A stretch of DNA of 64,000 nucleotides from Filifactor alocis ATCC 35896 (GTDB taxonomy: Bacteria > Bacillota > Clostridia > Peptostreptococcales > Filifactoraceae): the NCBI RefSeq assembly GCF_000163895.2, contig NC_016630.1, positions 1,116,001 through 1,180,000 of the forward strand. The letters run 5' to 3'. This document shows positions 39,977-49,906 of the stretch, one piece after another; the first letter of the stretch is position 1, and every line of letters begins with the position of its first letter. The position numbers and the translations under genes were made by a program. A model generated the notes under the pieces. It made no database searches. It had not been told where the DNA came from and saw only the letters and a program-made list of their open reading frames with translations.

Positions 39977-41229
39977 CTACGCTTTTTGAAGTAAGATCCT
40001 TCTAAGCTCATCCAATGCTATTGTAACTGCTCTTTCACGAATCACATTACGACTTGCAAATCGATTCATCTTCTTCACAAAATACTCTCCTCTATCATAG
40101 ATAGCAACATAGACTGTGCCGATAGGAGTTTGTTCCGTTCCGCCATTTGGACCGGCAAGTCCTGTAATCCCAACACCGATATCCGTTCCTGCAACTTCAG
40201 AAACACCTTTCGCCATTTCTTTTGCTACCTCTTCGCTGACTACTCCATTTTTTTCTAAAGTTTCTGCACTGACACTTAATCTACTCTCTTTGCTCTCTTC
40301 TGTGTAAGTCACAAATCCTTCTCGATACACATCAGATATTCCCGGATAATCAATCAACTTCGCTGCAAGCATTCCGCCCGTACAAGATTCTGCCGTTGCA
40401 ATTGTAAGATTTTTCTTTAGTAACAGTTCTGCCACAACAGCTTCCAAACCTTTATCAGATGCAATGACCGTAGCATTTTCCCCAAACCGTCTCAACAACT
40501 CTTGTTTTACCGGTTCAATCAATTCCAATCCTTGTTGCTCTGTTTCTGCTTTCGCTGTGATGCGAAAAGTAACTTGTCCCTTCCCCGCATAAGTTGCAAT
40601 GGTTGGATTTGTTTGATGCAATATCATATCCAAAACCATTTCTTCTGCCAATGATTCACCAAGTTCCGTTACGATAATTTTGCATGCTACAACTGTTTGT
40701 TTAGAATATTGATGTAAATGTGGTACGACTTGGTTTATCATCAACGGTTTCATCTCAAAAGGAGGCCCCGGAAGTAAAACAACTATTTTTTTTGACAAAT
40801 CTTGTGTTTGTTCTACAATACAAGCATTTGCCGTTCCCATATCGTTGGTCAAAATCATGCTTCCTTCCGGAAAATATGCCTGTCTTAAATTATTCTTCGG
40901 CATTTCTTTATGAAAACTCATATATTTTTCGACCAAATGTTGATAACTTCCTTCATCATATATCATTGGTAAACCAAAATACTCTGCTCAATTTCTTTGG
41001 TAATATCATCCTGCGTCGGTCCAAGCCCTCCTGTAGAAATGATAACATCTGCTCGATTCAGCGCAATTTCATATGCCTCTTTCATTCGTTTCGGATTATC
41101 TCCAACTACTGTCTGATAATGCACATCTATCCCTATCTTTGCCAATTCTTTTGAAAGAAATGCAGCATTTGTATTGACAATATCTCCATGTAACAATTCT
41201 GTTCCCACACACAGTATTTCAGCATTCAT
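39977..41229 (-). pseudogene. cinA: CinA-family protein gene split by a frameshift
   Basis: Two overlapping frames encode one CinA protein. The 5' frame (41229-40963) gives 88 residues starting MNAEILCVGTELLHGDIVNT and ending TKEIEQSILVYQ. The 3' frame (40966-39977) gives 329 residues with the end of the MoaB/MogA-like domain (ANACIVEQ, LLPGPPFEMKP) and the complete C-terminal CinA domain (TIATAESCTGGMLAAKLID, VGITGLAGPNGGTEQTPIGTV). Adding one T to the four-T run (AAAA at 40976-40979) restores IFGLPMIYDEG, the usual family sequence. The frames overlap as ATGA, so coupled re-initiation could still make both parts. CinA C-terminal domains are NMN deamidases; the N-terminal domain is a pyrophosphatase. 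Confidence 0.88.
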
Positions 41230-41249
41230 TTTTGCTCCTCTTTTCGTTC

Positions 41250-43031
41250 CTATTCTTTATCTTCAAAATATCCACTGCCATACATTTCATAAAGGGAATA
41301 ATATTTTCCTTTTCGCTCCATCAATTCCTTGTGACTTCCGCTCTCTTCAATACCGTTTTCAGTCAGCACCAATATGGTATCGGCATTTTGAATGGTTGTC
41401 AATCGATGAGCAATGGTAAATGTCGTTCTTCCTTTTGATAACTCCACCAAAGAATGCTGCACAATTCGTTCACTTTCATTATCCAATGCAGAAGTTGCCT
41501 CATCCAAAATCAAAATTGGAGGATTTTTCAAAAATACACGTGCAATACTAATTCTTTGTTTTTGTCCACCGGATAATTTAACGCCTCGTTCTCCTACATA
41601 GGTATTATATCCGTTCTCCAAACCCATAATAAACTCATGTGCTCCCGCTTTTTTTGCAGCACTTACAATTTCTTCGTCGGAAGCTCCTACTTTACCATAC
41701 TCAATATTCTCTCTTACTGTTCCCGAAAATAAATACACATCCTGTTGTACTACACCGATTTGATTTCGAAGCGATTTTTGAGTAATTTTTCTGATATCTA
41801 CACCATCCAACAAAATGTGGCCTTCACTTACCTCATAAAACCTTGGAATCAAATTGCACAGAGTTGTCTTTCCACCACCGGACGGACCAACCAATGCAAT
41901 CTTTTGTTCCGGTCGGATGTGCAAATCAATGTTCGATAACACCATTTTGTCATGATCCGGATACTGAAAACTCACATGATCAAACAAAATATCTCCTGTT
42001 GCTCCGGTGATTTCAACTGCATCGTCATCATCTTGAATTTCTACTTCTTCATCCATCACTTCAATGAATCGTTCAATCCCGGTCATTCCTCTTTGAAATT
42101 GTTCCGCAAATTCGACAATTCTTTTAATCGCAGACAACAACATCGCTACATACAACATATACGCAACCATATCTCCTGCCGTAATCTCTCGTTGTATCAT
42201 AAAATACGAAGAACACAACAGTACTGTCACATACATCAAGCCATCAAAAAATTGTGTAACCCCTTTGAATCCCGCCATATAATAGTATTGAAATTTTTTG
42301 ATATGAAACAATCCGGAATTTCCTTCTTCAAATTTCTCTTTTTCAATCTCTTCATTTGCAAAAGAACGAACAACCTTAACACCGAGCAAGCTATCTTCCA
42401 ACTGCGCGTTCAAATCTCCAATCTGCTCTCTTGAACGTTTGAATGCCAACCTCATTCTTTTTCTAAAATACATTGTTGCAACAAGCATCAACGGAATAAC
42501 CGAAAATACAATTACTGTCAACAAAACATTGATCCGACATAAAATCAGGAAGGATACCAATATTTTTACTCCGGCAATAAAAAATTCTTCCGGACAATGA
42601 TGCGCAAATTCTGTGATTTCAAACAAATCACTTGTAATTCTTCCCATAATCTGTCCAATCTTCGTATTATCAAAATAATTGAATGATAATTCTTGAAGAT
42701 GAGAAAATAAATCTCTCCTCATATCTGTTTCAATCTTTGCTCCCATAATATGTCCAACCGAAGCCATATAATAATTCGCAGCGGTATCCACCAGCCTCAA
42801 TATAAAATAAATCACACACATTTTTATGACAAAACTCATTGTCAAAGCCTGAAAATCAAACATCGCTTTGTTTGTAATATTTCTAACCATTAACGGAAAT
42901 ACAATTTCACATACCGTTGTAAATGAAGCACAAATCAAATCTATCGCCAAAATAGAATAATACTTTCTAAAATATGGTAAAAATCTTGTAATTAACTCTG
43001 ATGTTTTGATTTTATCCTGATATTGTTCCAT
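41250..43031 (-). CDS. ABC exporter, fused membrane and ATPase domains
   Basis: A 593-residue half-transporter. The first 320 residues hold six transmembrane helices of the type I exporter fold; the C-terminal ATPase has Walker A GPSGGGKTTLCN near 375, Q-loop VVQQDVYLF, signature LSGGQKQRISIAR near 480, Walker B ILILDEATSALD and the switch His in IAHRL. Such proteins, working as dimers, export lipids, drugs or peptides. GAGAGGAGA precedes the ATG. It ends 21 bases before cinA starts, so the two may be cotranscribed; no substrate can be named. Confidence 0.92.
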   Translation of the reverse strand: MEQYQDKIKTSELITRFLPYFRKYYSILAIDLICASFTTVCEIVFPLMVRNITNKAMFDFQALTMSFVIKMCVIYFILRLVDTAANYYMASVGHIMGAKIETDMRRDLFSHLQELSFNYFDNTKIGQIMGRITSDLFEITEFAHHCPEEFFIAGVKILVSFLILCRINVLLTVIVFSVIPLMLVATMYFRKRMRLAFKRSREQIGDLNAQLEDSLLGVKVVRSFANEEIEKEKFEEGNSGLFHIKKFQYYYMAGFKGVTQFFDGLMYVTVLLCSSYFMIQREITAGDMVAYMLYVAMLLSAIKRIVEFAEQFQRGMTGIERFIEVMDEEVEIQDDDDAVEITGATGDILFDHVSFQYPDHDKMVLSNIDLHIRPEQKIALVGPSGGGKTTLCNLIPRFYEVSEGHILLDGVDIRKITQKSLRNQIGVVQQDVYLFSGTVRENIEYGKVGASDEEIVSAAKKAGAHEFIMGLENGYNTYVGERGVKLSGGQKQRISIARVFLKNPPILILDEATSALDNESERIVQHSLVELSKGRTTFTIAHRLTTIQNADTILVLTENGIEESGSHKELMERKGKYYSLYEMYGSGYFEDKE

Positions 43032-43437
43032 AATAATCTCCTCTCTAAATTCTTATTTTTATATAGTAACTTTTTATTTGCTACCTTCATTATATCTTAG
43101 TATATCATTATCTTTTTTTACTTTACCCACTCATATTTTTATTTGATTCAAAAAAATATTGGAGCATGAACTCGCCATTCCCTCTACTTTCACATCATAC
43201 CCATTTATTCTATGTACCTTTAATACTTAGGTTCATTTTGTGATATTTTTCATTCAAAAAACCCTGAATTTACCAAACAACGATACATCTTTGAACTTTA
43301 TTCTATCACTTCGCCTACTTTCTTTTCAAGAATATTATTTATACATCATATACAAAATATCAATATTGTAATAAACAGTGAGATAACCTGCTAATCACAC
43401 TAATAATTTTTTGTCACTCTTCATCGTATTTTTAAAT
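43032..43437. other. Intergenic, no gene seen
   Basis: AT-rich sequence upstream of the ABC exporter gene. No conserved frame is visible. Confidence 0.5.
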
Positions 43438-43507
43438 CATTAAACCGCTACACACATTGTTTTTACAATATATATAGCGGTTTTTATCAACACTTTTTGT
43501 CCTATAG
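43438..43507 (+). repeat. 70-bp terminator-like repeat, copy 2
   Basis: Matches 11619-11688 with one difference. No plus-strand gene lies directly upstream here, so the element is not simply the terminator of a neighbouring gene. Flanking sequences differ between copies and show no direct repeat. Confidence 0.8.
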
Positions 43508-43522
43508 TTCTATTTTTTACAC

Positions 43523-43552
43523 AAAAAAAATGAGACGTCCCCACGTCTCACT
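43523..43552 (-). terminator. Terminator after the ferredoxin gene
   Basis: On the minus strand TGAGACGT-GGGG-ACGTCTCA is followed by a run of eight T. Confidence 0.9.
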
Positions 43553-43585
43553 TTAATAGCTAAGTTAATTTTTTAATCAAACAGA

Positions 43586-43756
43586 CTATTCTGCTTTTGG
43601 TGCACCTACAGGACAAACTCCCGCACAAGCTCCACAATCAATGCAAGCTGATGCATCAATAATATATTGTGTATCTCCTTGAGAAATTGCTCCTACAGGA
43701 CATTCTCCTTCACAAGCTCCACATCCAATGCAACTATCAGAAATTTTATAAGCCAT
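43586..43756 (-). CDS. 2[4Fe-4S] ferredoxin
   Basis: A 56-residue clostridial-type ferredoxin. Two cluster motifs are complete: CIGCGACEGECPVGA (residues 9-23) and CIDCGACAGVCPVGA (38-52), each C-x2-C-x2-C-x3-C-P. It transfers electrons in the cytoplasm between oxidoreductases of fermentative metabolism. GGAGGAAG precedes the ATG and a strong terminator follows, so it is monocistronic, as usual for this highly expressed gene. Confidence 0.97.
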   Translation of the reverse strand: MAYKISDSCIGCGACEGECPVGAISQGDTQYIIDASACIDCGACAGVCPVGAPKAE

Positions 43757-44932
43757 GATACTTCCTCCTTATTCTCATTTAATAATATCTTTTCGACAAA
43801 TATAGTATATCAAACCTTGTTTTAAAAGTAAAGCTTTTTTGAAAAATTTTTTTCAATTACTCAAAAAACATATTTTTTGTAAATCTTTTTCTTTGTTTCT
43901 TATTCTTTTTTAAATCAGTATTATATGTGGAATTCCAATACATTTTATCTTTTTTTATGTTTCGAACTCAAAATATTTTTCTTCCTCTCTATCAATATTT
44001 TGTTATCATTTGATATCGTAATTTTTCCTTTTCTAAAATAAGAATCTTCAAAAAAATCCCCTTTGCCATATTCTCATTCTCATTAAAATATATTTTGTTT
44101 ATTTTAAAAATCTTTCGGTTCCTATTATGGTTTTAAAACAGTTTCATGTTTATAAATTATTCATCATAATATCTGTCTAATTCTTACCCATACGATATCC
44201 CTATATTAATTAAGAATATTGTTCTTATATGATATCTTTTATGTCTTTCCAAACAATTTATGAATCAGAATCATTATATTTTAAATGAAGATATCTTCTG
44301 CACAAAATGAGATGATTTTATAGTTCCAATCTATTTAGTTGTTACTACGTTAATAGATTACAAATAAAACCTCCGAAATATATCATCTAATGTGCGGCAA
44401 TTTTCATAGACATTTATTATCATATCAATCAACTTCGATACTGCCGGAACTGTTTATGCAAAATAGCACAAAACGATTCTGACAAAAAATAGTCATACTT
44501 ACTATCACTATGACTATCGTATTTCAAAATTGTATTGCTTAAGTACTATAAATTTTGAATTATATTCCATGATAACATTTATAGAAAAATATTTTTCTGC
44601 TACAAAATCAGAAACTTTTCTTGTGTTTTTTTGAAATTAATAATAGCCAGAGATAGTTATTTTTTAATCTTTCCTAAAATATTTGTTTTCCTTACAAATT
44701 TTCCTAAAATAATTCCTAATATATCAGTTGCATTCTTCTTTGTTATGATATATAATTGTTTTGTTGGTTTGACATGAATATGTCAAACACATTGTTCGCA
44801 ATTGGATTTCTTTCATATGCTGTTAAGCTAGTATAAAACCGATATCCATGGCTTTTACATACCAAATAGCTTCATACATATGAAAAATGCTATTGCACTA
44901 TACTATATTATAATTTAAGGAGCGTGTTAAAA
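43757..44932. other. Long intergenic region of about 1.18 kb
   Basis: The longest apparently empty stretch of the window: very AT-rich, with no ORF of useful length and no RNA gene I can recognise. It contains the palindrome at 44767-44788. It may hold the divergent promoters of ferredoxin and gdhA. Confidence 0.5.
44767..44788. promoter_or_regulatory. Palindrome upstream of gdhA
   Basis: GTTTGACAT and ATGTCAAAC form perfect 9-base arms around GAAT. The size and symmetry fit a dimeric regulator site. It lies about 145 bases before the gdhA start; part of it (TTGACA) could also double as a -35 box. Confidence 0.5.
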
Positions 44933-46204
44933 ATGGCTGAAACATTAAACCCTTTTTTGAATGCACAAAAACAAGTTAAAAATGCTTGTGACAAACTAGG
45001 TTTAGAACCTGATGTATACGAATTATTAAAAGAACCTCAAAGAATGATTGAAGTATCTATTCCTGTAAGAATGGATGACGGAAGCTTGAAAATCTTCAAA
45101 GGATATCGTTCTGCTCACAACTCTGCTGTAGGTCCTTGCAAAGGTGGAGTTCGTTTCCATCAAGATGTTAACCCTGACGAAGTAAAAGCACTTTCTATCT
45201 GGATGACATTCAAAGGCGGAGTATTAGGACTTCCATATGGTGGAGGTAAAGGTGGAGTTACATGTAACCCAAGAGAATTATCTGCTAAAGAATTAGAACA
45301 AATCTCTAGAGGATGGGTACGTGGATTACACAAATACCTAGGCGAAAAAATTGACATTCCTGCTCCTGACGTAAATACAAACGGACAAATCATGTCTTGG
45401 ATGGTTGACGAATATGTTAAACTAAATGGAGAAGAAATGAGCATTGGTGTTATCACAGGTAAACCGGTTGCTTTCGGTGGATCTTTAGGAAGAAACGAAG
45501 CTACAGGATTTGGAGTTTCTATCATCGTAAGAGAATCTGCTAAAAAATTCGGAATCGATATCAAAGGCGCTAAAGTAGCTGTTCAAGGTTTCGGTAACGT
45601 TGGTAAATTTACAGTTAAAAACATCCAAAAACAAGGAGCTAAAATCGTAGCTCTTGCAGAATTTGACTTTGTAAAAACAATGCAACCATATGCTATCTAC
45701 AATGAAGATGGTCTTGATTTTGCTGATATGGCTGCTTATGTTGCAGATCACAAAGTTCTTTGCGATTATCCAAAAGCTAAAAAAATCACAATGGATGAAT
45801 TCTGGGCATTAAATACAGATATCTTCGTACCGGCTGCTATGGAAAATGTTCTTACAGCTGAAACAGTAGGTAAATTAAACTGCAAACTTGTTTGTGAAGC
45901 TGCTAACGGTCCAACAACTCCAGAAGGAGACGTTGCATTGAAAGAAAAAAATATTCCATTGGTTCCAGACATCTTAACTAACTCCGGTGGAGTTTTGGTT
46001 TCTTACTTTGAATGGGTCCAAAACAGATATGGATACTACTGGACAGAACAAGAAGTAGAAGAAAGACAAGAACAATCTATGGTTAAAGCTTTCAACGCTA
46101 TGTGGGAAGTAAAAGAACAATATGATGTAACACCTCGTGAAGCTACTTACATGTATGCTATCAAACAAATCGCTGAAGCAATGAAATTAAGAGGATGGTA
46201 CTAA
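44933..46204 (+). CDS. gdhA: Glutamate dehydrogenase (Glu/Leu/Phe/Val family)
   Basis: A 423-residue cytosolic enzyme catalysing reversible oxidative deamination of glutamate to 2-oxoglutarate. Motifs: GGVRFHQDVNPDEV near residue 75, catalytic Lys in YGGGKGGVTCNP near 108, PAPDVNTNGQIMSWMVDEY near 140 and the NAD-binding VAVQGFGNVGKFT near 215. The length and GGGKGG form fit the hexameric NAD-dependent type used by amino-acid fermenters. ATG 44933 has AAGGAG ten bases upstream; GTG 44924 is too close to that site. Codon use is uniform and suggests high expression. Confidence 0.96.
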   Translation: MAETLNPFLNAQKQVKNACDKLGLEPDVYELLKEPQRMIEVSIPVRMDDGSLKIFKGYRSAHNSAVGPCKGGVRFHQDVNPDEVKALSIWMTFKGGVLGLPYGGGKGGVTCNPRELSAKELEQISRGWVRGLHKYLGEKIDIPAPDVNTNGQIMSWMVDEYVKLNGEEMSIGVITGKPVAFGGSLGRNEATGFGVSIIVRESAKKFGIDIKGAKVAVQGFGNVGKFTVKNIQKQGAKIVALAEFDFVKTMQPYAIYNEDGLDFADMAAYVADHKVLCDYPKAKKITMDEFWALNTDIFVPAAMENVLTAETVGKLNCKLVCEAANGPTTPEGDVALKEKNIPLVPDILTNSGGVLVSYFEWVQNRYGYYWTEQEVEERQEQSMVKAFNAMWEVKEQYDVTPREATYMYAIKQIAEAMKLRGWY

Positions 46205-46232
46205 AATAAAGTTCTTTGTGAACTTTTGATAA

Positions 46233-46276
46233 AAAGACAGATACTTAAGTATCTGTCTTTTTTTGTCCTATAACCC
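46233..46276 (+). terminator. Terminator after gdhA with the conserved tail
   Basis: AGACAGATACTT/AAGTATCTGTCT is a perfect 24-base palindrome followed by T8 and then GTCCTATA. The GTCCTATA tail is the same as that in the 70-bp repeats. Confidence 0.9.
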
Positions 46277-46292
46277 TATTTTGTATACAAAG

Positions 46293-46340
46293 AAAAAACA
46301 CTGTGCCTACCAATTTCTAAAAGTAGGTACAGTGTTTTTT
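46293..46340 (-). terminator. Terminator after clpX
   Basis: CACTGTGCCTAC pairs with GTAGGTACAGTG (one wobble) with A/T runs on both sides, so it can act in both directions between convergent gdhA and clpX. Confidence 0.85.
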
Positions 46341-46362
46341 ACGGTACTATGCTGTCTCTATT

Positions 46363-47622
46363 TCACTTTGATCTGTCATATCTTTTTTTAACACAACAAT
46401 CGGTTTTGCTTTTTTTGTCACACAGTCTTCCTGAATAAATAACTTTTCCAATATCTTCTCTTGATGGAATCTCATACATAATATCTATCATAATATTTTC
46501 CAAAATGCTACGCAATCCTCTTGCACCTATTTTTCGATCAATTGCTTGCTTTGCAATAGCAATCAGTGCGTCTTCTTCTACTTCCAATTCTACTCCGTCT
46601 AATTCAAACAATTTTTTATATTGTTTTAAGAGTGCATTTTTCGGTTCTGTCAAAATTCGAATCAAAGCTTGTTCATCCAAGTTTTGCAACGCTACTACAA
46701 CCGGAACACGGCTGACAAACTCAGGAATCAAACCATATTTCAACAGGTCTTGAGACTCTACCTTTTCATAGAATGATATATTGCTATCCGGTGTTTTTTT
46801 CTGATTTTTAGCACCGAACCCCATCGTTCTTTCCCCTTGACGTTTCTTTACAATTTCTTCCAATCCGTCAAATGCACCACCTAATATGAATAGAATATTT
46901 GTAGTATCTATTTGTAGAAAATCTTGATGCGGATGCTTTCTTCCTCCTTGTGGTGGTACATTCGCTTTGGTAGATTCCAAAATTTTCAGTAAGGCTTGTT
47001 GTACTCCTTCTCCGGATACATCTCGTGTCAAGGATGGATTATCTGTTTTCCGAGCAATTTTATCAATTTCATCAATGTAAATAATTCCTTTTTCCGCCTT
47101 CTCAATATCAAAATTTGCTGCCTGAATCAATTTTAATAGAATATTCTCTACATCTTCTCCCACATACCCTGCTTCTGTCAATGCTGTAGCATCGGCAATT
47201 GCAAAAGGTACATGTAAAATTTTAGCTAATGTTTGTGCTAAAAGTGTTTTTCCGGAACCGGTCGGTCCAATCATAATGACATTTGATTTTTGTAATTCGA
47301 CTTCCTTGCTGTTCTTTGGAGTTGGCACGGCATTATAAATTCGTTTGTAATGGTTATACACCGCTACAGCTAAGGTTTTTTTTGCATTTTCTTGTCCAAT
47401 AACATATTCATCCAAAATTGCTTTGATTTCTTCCGGCTTCAACAATCCGGTTGTTTCTTCTGTTACTGTTTGTCCAAATTCTTCATCAATAATATCTTGA
47501 CATAATTTCACACATTCATCACAAATATAGATATCCGGACCGGCAATCAATCTTTTTACTTGATTGTGATTCTTCCCGCAAAAGGAACATCTGTACTCTT
47601 TGTTTTCATCATTTCTTGACAT
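46363..47622 (-). CDS. clpX: ClpX, ATPase subunit of the ClpXP protease
   Basis: A 419-residue AAA+ unfoldase. The N-terminal zinc-binding domain has CSFCGKN and CDECVKLC (residues 13-40). Walker A is GPTGSGKTLLAQ near 117, Walker B IIYIDEIDKIA near 180, and the ClpP-contacting loop reads RTMGFGAKN near 265. The sensor region RKIGARGLRSILE is near 370. It delivers unfolded substrates to ClpP. The gene starts 18 bases after the clpP stop, so tig-clpP-clpX form the usual order. Confidence 0.97.
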   Translation of the reverse strand: MSRNDENKEYRCSFCGKNHNQVKRLIAGPDIYICDECVKLCQDIIDEEFGQTVTEETTGLLKPEEIKAILDEYVIGQENAKKTLAVAVYNHYKRIYNAVPTPKNSKEVELQKSNVIMIGPTGSGKTLLAQTLAKILHVPFAIADATALTEAGYVGEDVENILLKLIQAANFDIEKAEKGIIYIDEIDKIARKTDNPSLTRDVSGEGVQQALLKILESTKANVPPQGGRKHPHQDFLQIDTTNILFILGGAFDGLEEIVKKRQGERTMGFGAKNQKKTPDSNISFYEKVESQDLLKYGLIPEFVSRVPVVVALQNLDEQALIRILTEPKNALLKQYKKLFELDGVELEVEEDALIAIAKQAIDRKIGARGLRSILENIMIDIMYEIPSREDIGKVIYSGRLCDKKSKTDCCVKKRYDRSK

Positions 47623-47640
47623 CTATTTATCCCTCTTTTC

Positions 47641-48231
47641 CTATAGATTTTTTTCGATAACTTTATCAATCAAACCATATTCTTTTGCCTCTTCTGCGCT
47701 CATAAAGTTATCTCTTTCTGTATCATTTTTTATTGTTTCGAGATTTTGTCCTGTTCTTTCTGCTAAAATGATATTTAATTTATCTTTCATTTTCAAAATT
47801 CTCTCTGCTTGAATTTGAATATCTGTTGCCTGCCCCTGTGCGCCGCCAAGTGGTTGATGAATCATCACTTCTGCATTCGGCAATGCATATCTTTTCCCTT
47901 TTTCTCCTGCAGCAAGCAAAAACGCTCCCATGGAAGCTGCCATTCCAATACAAATAGTACAAACATCACATTTGATATATTGCATCGTATCAAAAATTGC
48001 CATTCCGGATGTGATAGATCCTCCCGGACTATTGATATAGAACATAATATCTTTGTCAGGATCTTCAGCTTCCAAAAATAACATCTGTGCTACCACCAAC
48101 GATGATGTTACATCATTTACTTCATCTGACAAAAAAATGATTCTATCTTTTAATAATCTTGAATAAATATCATAACTTCTTTCTCCTCTTCCGCTTTGTT
48201 CTACAACAACCGGTACATATGCCATCTTCAT
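47641..48231 (-). CDS. clpP: ClpP, proteolytic subunit of the Clp protease
   Basis: A 196-residue serine protease. Catalytic Ser is in CIGMAASMGAFLLAAG near residue 98, His in NAEVMIHQPLGGAQG near 123 and Asp near 172. MAYVPVVVEQSGRGERSYD is the typical N-terminus. I start at ATG 48231, five bases after AAGGAG; ATG 48225 is the alternative and would be closer to the family's usual start. It forms tetradecamers capped by ClpX. No propeptide is evident. Confidence 0.96.
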   Translation of the reverse strand: MKMAYVPVVVEQSGRGERSYDIYSRLLKDRIIFLSDEVNDVTSSLVVAQMLFLEAEDPDKDIMFYINSPGGSITSGMAIFDTMQYIKCDVCTICIGMAASMGAFLLAAGEKGKRYALPNAEVMIHQPLGGAQGQATDIQIQAERILKMKDKLNIILAERTGQNLETIKNDTERDNFMSAEEAKEYGLIDKVIEKNL

Positions 48232-48318
48232 TCCATCTCCTTCTGACAATCGCTTATCTGTATTTTTTATCAAGCCTATCTATTTTACCTCTACCCTGTT
48301 ACATACAGTGTAATTCAA

Positions 48319-48361
48319 CAAAAGGATTTTTTCTATAATTATTACAGAAAAAATCCCCTTT
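48319..48361 (-). terminator. Hairpin between tig and clpP
   Basis: AAAGGGGATTTTTTCT pairs with AGAAAAAATCCTTT across a short AT loop on the minus strand. It can reduce read-through from tig into clpP. Confidence 0.65.
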
Positions 48362-48400
48362 CGTTACAATTCTTCTACAAAACTTTTATAAGCTCTTTGC

Positions 48401-49681
48401 TTATTTTGCAGATGCAATCAACAAGTCAATTGTTTTTTGAATACGAATATTATCTTTCAATACTTCGACATCTGTTCTTCCTACTAATTCTTTGACTTTT
48501 TCTACTTCCATTTTGTATTGTTCTGCCATCTTTGTATATTCTTTTTCTAAGTCTTCGTCACTTACTTCAATATTTTCCGCTTTGCTGATTTCATCTAACA
48601 CCAAACTGTTACGAACTTTTCTTTCTGCATCCGGTCTCATTTGACCTTTCAAATCCATCATATTTGATTTGGTATATTTGAAATAATCTTCCAATTGAAG
48701 CCCTTGATATTGTAGATTTTGACCAAACTCATGAGCCATGCTCTCTACTTCATTTTCTATCATAACATCCGGAACTTCTACTGTACTTGCCTCTACTGCT
48801 TTGTCGATGATTGCATTACGATATGCTGTTTCAGCACCTGCTTTTTTCGTTTCATACAATTTTGCACGAATATCTGCTTTTAATTCTTCCAAAATTTCAA
48901 ATTCACTAATATCCATTACAAAATCATCATCTAATTCCGGTAATTCTTTTTCTTTAATTTCATGTAATTTAACAGTAAACACTGCATCTTTTCCTTGTAG
49001 GTCTTCAGAATGATATTGTTCAGGGAATGTTACATTGATATCCTTTACTTCTTCTAAATTCATTCCCACAATTTGTGCTTCAAATCCTTCGATGAAAGAG
49101 TTAGAGCCTAATACTAGGGTATATCCTTCTCCTTTTCCTCCATCAAATGCCACGCCATCCACTTTTCCCTGAAAGTCGATTACAACGGTATCTCCGTCTT
49201 TTGCAGGGCGATCCTCAATAGCAACCATTCTTGCATTTTGTTCTCTCTTGATTTCTAAATCTTGATTCACTTCTTCATCTGTTACTTCTACTTCTTCTTT
49301 TTCAACTTGAAGTTCTTTGTATTCGCCAAGTGTTACCTCCGGTCTTACATATACTTGTACAGTAACATCGAAATCTTCTCCTGATTGAATCTCTCCCAAT
49401 TCCTCAATTTCAGGTCTGGACACTACATCTAATTCATGGTCCTTAATTGCTTCGGTAAATATAACAGGGAACACTTCATTCAATGCCTCCTCATAGAATA
49501 CACCCTCACCGTAGTAGGATTCAACAATTTTGCGTGGAGCTTTTCCTTTTCTGAATCCCGGGATTGCAAATCTTGTTCTATTTTTTTTGAAAACAGTATC
49601 AATTGCTTTTGCAAAATCTTCCCCTTTTACTGTCATTTTTAATGTTACTAAACTTTTTTCTTTTTTTAGAATTTCACTCAT
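48401..49681 (-). CDS. tig: Trigger factor, ribosome-bound chaperone and prolyl isomerase
   Basis: A 426-residue protein with the three trigger-factor parts: N-terminal ribosome-binding domain with the signature FAIPGFRKGKAPRKIVE near residues 37-53, central FKBP-type isomerase domain (GDTVVIDFQGKVDGVAFDGG near 165) and C-terminal helical chaperone arms. It binds nascent chains at the ribosome exit. ATG 49681 has AGGAGG ten bases upstream. A promoter is seen at 49844-49852, directly beside the insertion sequence. Confidence 0.96.
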   Translation of the reverse strand: MSEILKKEKSLVTLKMTVKGEDFAKAIDTVFKKNRTRFAIPGFRKGKAPRKIVESYYGEGVFYEEALNEVFPVIFTEAIKDHELDVVSRPEIEELGEIQSGEDFDVTVQVYVRPEVTLGEYKELQVEKEEVEVTDEEVNQDLEIKREQNARMVAIEDRPAKDGDTVVIDFQGKVDGVAFDGGKGEGYTLVLGSNSFIEGFEAQIVGMNLEEVKDINVTFPEQYHSEDLQGKDAVFTVKLHEIKEKELPELDDDFVMDISEFEILEELKADIRAKLYETKKAGAETAYRNAIIDKAVEASTVEVPDVMIENEVESMAHEFGQNLQYQGLQLEDYFKYTKSNMMDLKGQMRPDAERKVRNSLVLDEISKAENIEVSDEDLEKEYTKMAEQYKMEVEKVKELVGRTDVEVLKDNIRIQKTIDLLIASAK

Positions 49682-49843
49682 TTGTTTATTTCCTCCTAGG
49701 TTTATCTTAAAATATTTTAATTTTCTTATCAAAATTGATGCTCTTGGTAAGTGACTTGTTCCATCTCATCAAAATTAACTTCGTTTCTCTATATTTTCCA
49801 TACACAACCCAGTTTACCATTCTACAAGCATACTAACCAAATA

Positions 49844-49852
49844 AGTATACCA
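49844..49852 (-). promoter_or_regulatory. Extended -10 promoter upstream of tig
   Basis: TGGTATACT on the minus strand is an extended -10 element about 160 bases before the tig start and only about 55 bases from the end of the insertion sequence. Its -35 region is poor. Confidence 0.5.
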
Positions 49853-49906
49853 TAGTTTCTGATTTTTTTACATTATTTTTTTATTTCTTTTCCAACTTTT
49901 CTAAAG

